NCBI GenBank assembly: GCA_023055505.1 | Contig: JALIRH010000006.1 | Coordinates: 23,223,105 to 23,287,104, forward strand | Reading direction: 5' to 3' | DNA: 64,000 nt | Source: Callipepla californica brunnescens | Taxonomy: Eukaryota; Chordata; Aves; Galliformes; Odontophoridae | Shown: positions 14,701-26,700 of the stretch, in pieces | Layout: each line of letters starts with the position of its first letter | How positions within the stretch are numbered: the stretch's first letter is position 1 | The notes under the pieces: generated by a model | What the model saw: the letters and a program-made list of their open reading frames with translations, nothing else | Told to the model about the DNA's origin: nothing | Databases searched by the model: none | Translations under genes and position numbers: made by a program

Positions 14701-17700
14701 ATAAACAGTCACACATACACAATTCTGATAAATCCATTTTTTTTTTTCTATGAAGATAGGTGACCATAAAGCTGGATTTGGCTGTTAAAATTATTTTGAA
14801 TTAAATGCAAATGGAAAAAATGTCAGGGTCACTGGACTGAAAGGATCAGTAGATTTGAAATCCAACTGGAAGCTGTTCAAGAGAGCTACACATTAGTGGT
14901 TAATTCCAGGGTCAATTCTATTTAACATATTTAACAATCTACACAGAAAGCACCCTCAGTATATTTGAGGGCAAGCTTGAGAGAAGCAGTCAGTACTTAA
15001 ATAAAGAGTCAGGCCACTGTTCAGAAGACACTGACCGCCTTGAGACATGGGATAGCAGAAACCTCACGAACTTTAATGGTGTTAAATCCTACACTTCATG
15101 CACTCCCATTGCTCTCTACAGCTACCCTCCTTATGCTCAATTGGAGGTTATAAAAAAGAGAGAATCAGACTCTTCACAGAAGTACAAAGTGAAAGAATAA
15201 GGAGTCACAGACACAAATTGCAGAAGGGTATTCCTAATATCTAAGAATAGATATTAGGAAAAACATCCCATAAACAGAAAAGAAATGGAACAAGCACCTG
15301 AAGATGTTGTGTGATCTCCATCCTTGGAGATACTCAGCACTCAACAGGACATGATTCAATCTGCTCCAGACAGGGTGAGATCTAACTTTAAAACAGACCC
15401 TGCTCTGAATGACTGGTACCTTTAGAGCTATCTTCAAGTCCAAAATTACTGTAGGGTTCTCCCATCCCTCCCATCTTTGAAAAACACTTGCAGGGAAAAA
15501 GGTCTTATACTTGCTCTTAGGGATATACTCATAAACACGTCTTCACATCATTACCCGAAAAATGTCACATTTTCACACATCACAATTTGCACAATCTTTT
15601 TCATAAAAAGAATTTAAAATGAACTCCCTTTCTTTTTAAATTCTTATAATAATACTTTCCACAAACACCTCTGCAAAACTTGCTTCAGAAAAAGATGCTG
15701 AAATAAACTTAACAAATAATAGCATGAAGTATTCATTGGTACAGTATCTGTACTTAAAAATAAATTAAATTTGATAGTTTATGAATAAAGCTTCTGCCAA
15801 ATACCAGTTAAGCTACACCCCACTATATCAGTATTCAGTATTTTCCCCTGCTGATCCCAAGAAATTTAATTAATGTTAATCTACAATGACTGAATTTTAT
15901 GGCATTTTCCACAGTTGTACAGCTGTAGACTTTGGAGGAATAAATGACAGGTTCTAACCTCTTGCTTGCAAACCAGGTCCGCAAGTCTCATGTGCTCCTG
16001 GACTGTCTTGGCGCACATACCATGGTACTAGCTGGCATCTGCGCCACTTATGGGTCTTCCACCTGAAATAAGTGCAAATATAGAGAAGGAAATATACAAA
16101 TGACAGTATGATAATATATCATTAAATTACCTCATCTACCTCTCACAAGCAACTTTACTTCTACTTAGTAAATAATCTCGAACTAGCTCTGGTAAAATTT
16201 GGTATTGAAAATAACAATGAGGAGCAGACAGTATTTTAAAAGATATACTTTGACTCTTGTACTGACAAGTAAAAGCTTTCAAATTCACTTCTTTGATGTC
16301 TGGAATCCTCACTAGGTGAATTCCTTATGCTGTTTTACATATTTTCATATCTTCTAGTTACTTAGAATATTGCCTCAAAATGAATTTGCAAGGATAGTTT
16401 TTACCAGATGATGAGAGCAACATATTACTTTAATCTCAATCTGTTGGGGCTAAAATAACATTAAATTCTATTTGTACCTATACAACAGAGTTCTTTCATG
16501 GGAATTAGCAAGGGTTCTTCTCTATGCACTGGAGAAACAAAACATTAGCTACCAATTGAAACATACAAACTTAAAAATACTCATCTTTATTATTTTGCCA
16601 AGTACATCCAGACTTTCCTATGCTACTCAGACAGACACTGCAAAACTGCTCCAAAAGGTTTTAAGCAGTTCTGAACCTTTATCAGCTTTCTTTGGTGAAT
16701 ATTACATCAACACAAAGAATTGTGCATGTTATGGGATCTACCAATAGGCAGATCATCTTATCTTTGATGGGGATGGAAAACAAAGAATACAGCCCTACTT
16801 CATGGTAGCACTACTCAGTTCTCCTAAACAGAAACAGCATTTCACTGGTTCAGGCAATTTAAAAGGGAATTATAATATAGAACTTCAAAATAATTGACAG
16901 GAAAGACTTATCTTGAAATGTAATTCTTATTAGTTGCAAAAACAAAGTTTATCATGTGGCAGAGGCTGAAAAATCATGCATAATCTGTATTATGTTGAAT
17001 AACACCACCTGTAGCTGTAGCAGACAGGAGAAGTTTCACATTCCTTTTCCTCAAATAAAGTGTCCGGGCACTCACGACCACCATTAGCAGGCAGTTGGAT
17101 AATGACTCGGTGACGGGATTGTTTCTTTACTATGACATCACCTGCAAAGAGCAGCAGAAATTGTTTTTCTTGCTATTATACAAGAATGGCAATAATTACG
17201 AAAAAATCAGTTTTAATGTAACAGGTATTTGAGTCAATCACTATGATAGTGATATGGCAGTTTATTCATAAGCAGAAAATTACTCTAGATAAAACACTTC
17301 AATTTCAGCTAAAGACCAAGAAGCAGAGCAAAAGAGAAAGAAACAACAGTAATATTGTAGAAAGGAATATACAGCTGAACACACTGTTTAAGAGAACAAA
17401 ACTAACCAGCTAAGTTTGCTGATGCACTTCAAAATATAAATTTGCTTTGATTATTGGCATGCAAAACTAGAAACAGAAGTTAAAAGAGATAAATTATATA
17501 TATTATATATATATATATATTTTTTTTTTCATTTACTAACAGACTAAATCAGAAAATCTAATTGTCTTTTCCTTATTTCCATAGCCAGAAATATAACAAA
17601 TTTAATTTACATTCTTGGTTCTCCACAGGCTTGGCTTTAATTCTTTTCCTTACTCTCTTATTTTCCACCTGGGACAAGCATTACCTTAGCTATGTATACA

Positions 17701-20700
17701 AGAAATACTTCAGAAGAGCACACACTACATTTTTGTTGTTTTTTTTCCCATCTTATAACAAAACTATGATTTATATTTTTTAATTATTGTAAAAATTCAT
17801 TATTAATGATAAAAAGCAAATGATCTCTGGAGGAATTTTGATTTTAATCAGCTTCAGAAATCAGTGCTTCTAGAAGAATATGAAGAGAAACCCCTCGAAT
17901 GTATATTAATTTCATAGTGGTACGTAATATGCAAATATTGCTAGGTAAAAATTTTTCTTTTTTTTTTTCTTCTTCTTTTTTTTCTTTTTCCTCAGAGAGC
18001 TGTAGCGCAGACATTTGGCTGACTGCGTTGATACCAGCTTTGGTGAATTACCACGGCAGCTGCAGTGTGTCTGAACATAGAAACATACTGGACCATAGCC
18101 AAGCAATCATAATTAGGATCAAGCAGTAGGACAACCCCGGCAGTGGTTCTCCATTTCTTGGCTGCTTTTCAGCACAGAGGAAAGTATCTGGTCCTGAGTC
18201 TGTCAGCTCCAGGAGAAGCCAGGGGCTGGCACAAGGACAAGACAGACATGCAGCCCAAAGCTGCTGACTGGAGTGCTGACACAAATTGTTAAAGCTCATG
18301 AAATAAAAATTGCATAGTAGTATGAAAATATCATTTGACTCATAGAGTAGAAAAAATGCTCATGTTGGTTAAAAAATACACTACTTTACAACAGAATGCA
18401 TCCTAGTTTGAAGTCCACATTCATGATGCTATGCTCATTCCATGATGAATTTTTCTTCAAATCCACAGAAATGAGAACAGGACAACATTTGTCCAAGATG
18501 ACCAGCTCCAATAAAAAACATTTTAGAAAGAACAATTAATCTGTTAGTATTGCTGTAAAAGAACAAATATTTAATAATGAACAAATATTCATAGATTCAG
18601 ACTGAATAGTATTAATTATCTGTTCTTTTTCAAAGGGTATAAATTTAATCTTCGTAACGTTTTGTTTGTTAGAATGGACTAAGAGTCACTATGAACTACT
18701 GTGAAAATGACTTATGCTTACGTCCTTCGTAAAGCATAAGGAACCGACTGTGATATTTGAAATGTGTATATTTGATGTAGCAGTATCTTACATCCTGATA
18801 ATGTGGTAGCTGTGAGTAATCATCACATCACACAGGGATTAGCACCCCACTGAACAAGAGTTATTACAGACTTTGTCTGTAATGGTACATATTAGTAAAA
18901 TAATTCCTCTTCAGCTTAAAAGAGAAAAAGAGATAAGGCAGAACAATGTGGGCAATATAAAGCCAGTTATCACTTTATATGCAATTACAACGTAATAAGA
19001 ATTCAAGTGAGACTTGCACTCTTTTCAAGGGCTTTGTCAAGTGTATTACGCAAGTGATATTGCAGTGTATGTTTAAATCAGAAGAGTAAAATCAACAAAG
19101 AATTAGCTTACTTTTTTTTACATTTTCCTTCATTTTTCCTTGGGGTAAGGATAGGAAAATGTCAGAGTTTTGCCAAATCATATATATGTATATATATATG
19201 CATCTTGGGATGTACAGTTTCAGGTTTTGTGATTTCAAAGACAAAATCTGAGTGTTTCATAATACATTCAAAAACATTCAGATATAATTCTGCAGTTGCA
19301 GAAGTACCTCTGTTGGTGATATGCAGAGAGACAGATGTTACTGCGCAACGAGTTATCAGGTGAAAATTTAATAGAGAGTTTACTAACATAAAAATAAATA
19401 AAAGTGGAAGACATTCATGAATGGGTTTTTCAGACAAGAGTCTGTAACTAGAATTTTTATAAAGAGTTTTAGAAGCTACTGAAAAATAATTCTATACTGT
19501 TTCATTAACAGAAACACTACTTTTTCTCTACAGCTGCAGTATCAGCTCTGTCAGTTTGATCTTCTTTCAGGAGGAGGTCTTTATAAGTATTCTGCCAAAA
19601 CCAACTGTTAGTCTGACTACTTAAAATCTGTACTCTAGCACACAGTGGATAAAATTACCTTCCTGACATGAAGAAGGACACAATGTCCAGTCACTGAATG
19701 GAGTCACAATACAGTCCTTCCTACAGGGAAGTAGACAAGGCCTCACTGTTTCTGGTCGGAGGTTCTCAGGGCATCTGAAAAAAAAAAAATATATATATAT
19801 AATTACATATATAAAATATATGTAATTCTGCAGTGAAGCAGTGAATCTCAAGAGATACTGGATACCTGCAGGCACACAAGGGGAGTGCTAGTTGCCCACA
19901 ACTCTCCAGAACAGAGCTCAGGAAGAAAACCTGTCAGAAATTAAATATATCTGGTGGAAACAAGCCAAAACTGGTGCACTCTGTATCTGGAGACTGAACA
20001 ACAACAAAAAAGACCTCAACAATATGGTTCCTTTCTCATCATTCCAGGATTTTGCTTTCTGAGTGTTATTTTTAATTTTCTAAATTACTGTAAGGATAAG
20101 ACATCTTGCTGAGCTTAGCAAAATACATACATATAGCTCTTCATAAATTTAACAGAATTCTAGCAGAAGACATATTTGACATAAATATCATTGTTAGCTC
20201 TCCTTTAAGTATAAGCTGGCCATGATCTTATGACAGAAACCAGAAAGGGTTTGAAACAGGTTTGATCAGTGAGACTGTGAAAGACTGTCAGAAGGGACAG
20301 AAAATCTTGCTTGTTTTAAGAAGAAGCTTGATCAGTATATAAAAGAGATTATTAAACTGTCACATACGGGGTTCATTAACCCAGGTCATTTCCTGTGTTC
20401 AGTGTTCCCATTCTGTCATTAAGAGAAATCAACGCTCTACACTGTGTTAAATCTTCAGAAAGATTCGATAGCTTTTGCAGAAGTGCTGCAGATATTTAAA
20501 ATAATTTCAAAATGGCTATTGCCCTAGAAGTGCACAGCACAGACTGACAGAATATTGCATAAAATTGTATGAAAAACATCACTTGTACATTGTGAAGCTC
20601 TTGGCTCATTAGAAAAAAACACATTCTACGATTTTCCTCTTGTTGGCTGCCAGGCATTTTGGACCAGAGTGATAAGATACTAATTTTGTATTGAATTGGA

Positions 20701-23700
20701 TCAACTCAGGATGGTTAGTTAGCATGAGGCATCTTTTCTGCCAAGTTGGAGGGAACACTGGCATGTCTAATGAAAAACTGTGAAGAAAATGTGGTCTCTG
20801 TTGCCAGTATAGAACTACACCTGTGTCAGTAAGGGAGGAAGAATAGGGGAAAAGAGAAGAAAATTGCTGTTGCAGCATCACAGGAAAATGTTCTTCAGCT
20901 ATAGTATTTACTAGTTCATTGTCTGTCTCTGAGTAATTCATGTTCCATTTTCAAAATATGATGTTCTACTGTGAACCAGCACCAACTTCATGACTGCAAT
21001 AAGTCCTTCATATAAAGAAATCTCCATCCTTTCTTCCTTCTCTCCTAAAATCCCAGTGTGAATTATCACCGCCTCTTCATAAACTCTACCTTTTTAAGAC
21101 AAATTTTGCCTTTTTGTTTGCATGAAATTCATAAAACCAGATGATGTATGCATGGTTGAATTATATATAATCAAAATGATCTGTCACCAGTGACATACAG
21201 TAACTATATTTTCAGAGTGTTTTTCTAGGACTGGAATTCAAAATGATTCTGAAGAGGACTGAATACTGGCTTACTAACAGCTTTTTCCTTAAGAAACAAT
21301 AGAAATTATAAACACACAGAAAAATGTGAATTGTATACATTCACTGTTTCAGTAACAACTTCATCTTTCAAAAAAAAAAAAACAACAACAATTTCTCTTA
21401 TATAATTAGTTCAATTGGAACATAATTTCTATCTTTTATATTGTGTATATATACTATATGTGACTAACAGCAACATATTTTTTTTTTTTGCATTCCTTAC
21501 TCAAGGTCAAATTAAACAAAATAGATACAAGCTAAAGTCCATAACTTGCGAGGTAGATAAGGCCAATAATATTGATTCTACCATGCCATGGTAATCTTTT
21601 TTATTAAGGGGAGTTTAAAGCAAGGTTCCTATTTACATTTTCATGTAAAACGCCTGGCTCTTCAAAATGATTTGCTGATTTCAGTGTGAGAATTTGAAGG
21701 ATAACCCAAGAATTTTTTTCTCATTTCAGTTGATTCATTTATGTAATAAAACAGTCCTCCTCTAAAATCTAAGGTCATACTAAAGGCAGAGATGTTAACA
21801 TTTAAAAAGGAAAATAAATCATTAGAGCTTTTTTAAACTGGAAAGTGAATATCAAATAAAAGATATAATGGTATTATGACTGAATAGAACACAACTTTAT
21901 GCACATATATAACAATTTAGGTTTCTGAATGGGCTGGTTTTATTTCTCATATTTCCATTTAAAGTAAATTAGGAATAAGTCCACTGCTGAATAATGCAAG
22001 GAATGGCTGGCACTGTGCAAGTATTTTTGTGTGAGAACAGCTGCTTCATGAACTTTCTGCTCTCAGCTCTTCCTGCCCTAAATCTCTCCTGAGTAGGATC
22101 TATTTACAGATTGACAAACTGCATGGAGATATCATCAAATGTATTTAACTAGCAGCTAATCTGTACTTAACCCTGGTCATAAATAATGCTGAGAAATTAA
22201 ACCACTGGACTAAAGCAATCTCTTAGAGAAAAAAAAAAAAAAAAAACTATATGGGGAAAAAATCTGAAAGAAAGCTTTACTGTGCTTGACCTCCACAGTT
22301 TGCTTTTGACAATATGCTATTCAATGGTTTACACTGTAATCAGACCCCCAGAAAATGTTTATGCAGGGACCTACTTTAATCCACATAGCACACTGCTTGC
22401 TTTGAGCTACCTGAACCATCTCAGAAATTTTGCTACACTGCCTACACACCATACACATGCCTCACCCAGCTTTAGTTTTGTATTTTTTAAATATAAATTG
22501 TTCCCTCATAAGAACACAAAGATTAAGAGGGCCATTCGTCTTCATATGCATTCAATGTATACATATAGACCAGCAAGATCCAAACTAAAGTATGACAGGA
22601 TAATTTTTTAAGATCTTTACTTTTTTGGGCCCACTTGTCCCACGTTGACCCTCACACAGATGACTTTTCTTGTCTGCATCCCCACAGAACAGGTGGCCTC
22701 CCCGTTCCAGCTGGCAGAGGAGTTGAAAGCAGACACAGATGCATCCTCTATGCACTGTCCCCATGGGCCTGTCTGCCAATGATACACAGTGCAAGAGTGT
22801 TCGTTACAGCTGCGTGTTTCCTGTAGTGCACTACTATTTGGACACTGTACTCCTCCTGGAACAATAAAATAGGGCATAAGTTCATGTAATGGAGAAAAAA
22901 AAAAAAAAGTGATTTATTAAAACAAACAAATAAACCAAAACTTATGAAATATCTTATCACTTCAATCACATTCATTAAATGTTGCTTTTCTTCTCTTCAT
23001 ACGCCCAATATTCACTCTGGCAAACTTAAGAACAAACATACATGGACAGTAAATGTAAATTTGTATTATGAGCATGATAAACAAATCATAAATTATATGA
23101 CACGCTATTTTACCTAACATCTTTGGGTTAATCTACAGAATTTTTATTTTGTGGTTCCCTAAAAGATGTTGTAAGAGATAACACAGGAAGGCTCTAAGTG
23201 GAAGAAATGGTTAAATGTACTAGTTATGTATGTCTAGAAACTAAGGTTTATGTCTAATTCATGGATCAATTAAAAAGATTTTTGGAGCTCTTGTCCTAGT
23301 TCCCAGTGGATATTCATCCATGTTACGTAATTACCAAAGAGGATGGCACAGCTGGCAATTTCAGGTCCAGACTGAGATAACAAAGGCTGTTGCAGGTTAA
23401 GATTAAAATGCATTCATGTGTTCATAATTGTGAAGAAAAGCTCAGATAATGTTATCTTTGTTGTACTCAATTTCAGATGTGTTGTTTCTCACTTTCAAAC
23501 TCTTAAAAGCTAATTTATCCTCCCAAGCCAAGAAGAGGTCTTTCTTATTAGACATAATCATAAGACACTATATATCTAGCACTGTGAGTACAAATCATGT
23601 TTGCTACTCCTCTGGTGCTACTAGACACACAGAATCTAGGTTTAAGAATTTAAACATCCATGGACTATAGAAGAACAATAGGACTCCTATCCCCAGATGA

Positions 23701-26700
23701 TGGAAAACCAAGTAAAATCTATCCAAAAATTTGGGACAAGAACAGTCTTTTAGAAAATAAAGTTAACTGGAAGAGAAGCTTTTTATAAGCTCCTATGGAT
23801 GAAATATACATTTGTTTTCTCTGAGAAGAAAAGCATATGATCACACAAAGCATGCATCAGGAAGCATGTTAGCTTTTCTGAACTGCCACTGAAATTTAGG
23901 TTACCCTACAGACTTGCAAGAGAGAAGGGGTTTTAAGCACTAATTTTTGGAAGTGATTAAACAAACTAGTAAATATAATACAAGAGACAACAGCTATTTC
24001 AATTTCTCCAACCCCAGTAACTGATACAAGAGACAAAAATGCTTTATACTCAAAGTTACTTGTGTGGAACTTTTAGTTTTGCAGTAAACATGAGGAAAAG
24101 GATTATCTAATGAGATCATAGGATAAAACTTAGATTCTCAAATTTTTTCCATAGGGAGATTTTAAACTTCTGAATTAAGGTTGAAAACCAGTAATGCAAC
24201 CAAAAAACTATAAATATCATATTATTTGAGATGTCATGAAAAATCCAATTCATGCTTCCCATTTCTGAAATTACGTATTGAATATATTCACTTTTCAGTT
24301 GAAATCAGTTAAAACACACAAATATTCTTGTCTTATCCAAAACTGATCCTTTGATGAATAGGGAATTTGTTAGAAAATAAATTACTCAATTCTCTGCTTT
24401 TGGATCTAATTACAAAATGCTGTAATTTCAAGACAGATAAATACAGAAATGAAAAAAAAATAAAAAATAAAAGAGAGCAAGAAGAATAAATAATTTTAAA
24501 CACCCTAAGTATAATTTCTTTTACAGCTATGAAGTTAAAATGCATTGGAATTTTAACTGTAATAAAATTTTAAAGCATGTCAATCAGAATTTGTCTAGAG
24601 TTGAGAAAAACTCCTTTGATCCAGATATTCCTTACAGTTTCAGTAAAGCAATCTTGTAGATATATGAGACGCATGAGCAATTGGCCTATCAGACAGAATA
24701 CCTGATTAGACAGACAACTGATATTTTATGCTACCTAACTCAGAGATGCATAATAGTTTGTGATATATATGAGGTCATCCTGAGAAGCCTTTCTGGCATA
24801 ATTTCCTGGTAATCTGTGAACATCCTGTAGCCACAGAAGATAATGGCATGCAGGTGTAATGTGTATGGCACATGTATCACTGCTTTAAATACAGCTTTCC
24901 TACTAGTGCAATTTACATATGATTTCACTTATTTTCTGTGAAGCTATTCTAGTAACCAAAGAACTGTTATAACACTACTGAAGCATTTCTATTCTGTGTC
25001 ATCCAGAAAGAGATTATACTGTGTCTCTTTCTTGATGGCCAGTTACTCTAACATAACATAACAGATTCTTTAAACCACTTTAGCAGCATAGATTGAAGGG
25101 AAGCAAGAATTAAAGACTTAAATATGAAATGTCATAGATCTATCACAGTATTAACAAGCAAAAACAAGCAAACAAACAAACAAAAAAAACCAACAACCAA
25201 AACCATAAACAACATCAAAAAAGCAGTATTTTTTCATATAAAGAAAAGAGAATCTGAATACATAGAGCATGCTGGTAAGAAGTAATCCAACATCCAAATA
25301 CAAGAATTCTTAATATATATTTTCAGACCCTCAAAAGCGTCAATAATACATTTGTGTATAAGTACTGCGACGAACAAGAATTTAGCTGGATCTCAGTAGA
25401 CATTCTGTATGCTTTGAACTTGCTAAGTTTGTAGACTAAATTATCCATGACTGGCAATAGGATGGCTATATATTTATAACAGCAGGATACAGACTTTCAG
25501 AAACATGAATATATTCTCTACCACAGAACATAAAGTGGCCTGCCAGCCTCAGATATGAAAATGGTATTTTATGTTTTGGAAACATGGCTGATCTCTGTCA
25601 TGCAGTTCTGGAGTTTAAAAGTCATTCAGTTAGCTCTTATTCAGCAAATTACTAAAAGATATAACAGTCTTATGAGCAGAAAGATGTGTTGGAGCTGACT
25701 TTCTGCACAGTAGCTCATACAATACAGCACTATGCACATGGGGCTAGAGCTACTGTTTTTGTGCCTGCTGAGCAGTGCTGGCACAGCACCAAGGCTGACT
25801 CCCAACCCTACCAAAGCTGCTAAGGGTGAGCAAGAGATGGAGCAGTGGACCCAAACCAACCAGCAGGATATTCCTTATTATATGGCATCATGATCGGCAA
25901 TAGAAGTTGGGACAGGGGAAGAATGGGGGCCTGCTTATGTAAACATCCTCTGCCCTCCTAAGCAATTGCTATGCTTCCCAAGATGTGGCTGAACACTGAA
26001 TGCTGATAGGAAACAGATTAATTGTTTCCTCTTTCCTTGCTTCTGCAAGGTCCTTGGTTGTTTTTTCATCTTTTTCCTTCAAAAACATTTCCTAATCTCA
26101 ACCCATGACACTAATAATATTTTTTCCCTTCACCTCTTCCTTTGAGGAGAGGAAGTGAGAGAACAGCATGATGGAATTCAGTTGACCACTTGTGTGAAAA
26201 CATGACATGATAATAAGCCTAATTGCAGTGAGACACATACACAAAGTAAACAAAACAAAACAAAAAACATCTACTCACAAACCAATGCTTTTTTAAGCAA
26301 AAGTGAAAAGTACAACCTAGCCAGAGTTCTGACTGCACTTAAGCCTTGGAAGACTCTTATTTACTGGGCTGCCGCAAAAGTAAAGATTCTTATTATTCCA
26401 CAGTGTCAAAGGCAGATGTTGGTTGTATGGCAGAAGAGGATGTACCTTCCTGTCAATACTCTGTTACATTGTTATTGTGCAGCAGATGGCAGCAGAGGGG
26501 TGGTCTGACAAAATGGTGACTGACATGGAAGAGCATATGAACCAAAAGTGAGTTATTTAATTCCTCCACGTGGAAAAAAAAAAATAAAATCCATTGACAT
26601 TTATCAATGCTTGCTGAACAGAGAACAGACAGTGGATGTGAGCAAAGTGAAAGCTAGACTGTATGGGCAACATTTTCGTAGCAACAACACCATCAAAGCA

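Larger units (their letters stand above)
6154..15958 (-). other. THSD7A: THSD7A intron 9 (9,805 bp)
   Basis: Phase 1 intron between window exons 9 and 10. It holds a T-run at 8671-8688, a mariner relic (about 12380-12650), an A-run at 13690-13706, a (CAA)n-rich tract at 14050-14140, and an old CR1 (about 14825-15465). A slightly GC-richer part at 10330-10620 was not identified. The rest is unique AT-rich sequence. Confidence 0.85.
17142..19658 (-). other. THSD7A: THSD7A intron 7 (2,517 bp)
   Basis: Phase 1 intron between window exons 7 and 8. It holds an (AT)n plus T-run at about 17494-17530, a roughly 40-nt pyrimidine tract at 17956-17995, an unexplained GC-richer stretch at about 17996-18300, and a TATATATG-type alternating tract at 19181-19203. 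No transposon recognised. Confidence 0.85.

Noticed and set aside
20609..20941. 110-codon minus-strand frame in intron 6
   Set aside because: The longest non-repeat frame outside exons besides the THSD7A ORFs, but it has no splice sites fitting the neighbouring phase, no recognisable domain and no cysteine pattern of a TSP1 repeat. Treated as chance.
22282..22611. 109-codon plus-strand frame
   Set aside because: Histidine- and tyrosine-rich translation of AT-rich intron with no domain, promoter or splice context.
22635..22826. Plus-strand frame opposite THSD7A exon 6
   Set aside because: Same reason: the minus strand encodes the conserved TSP1 sequence.
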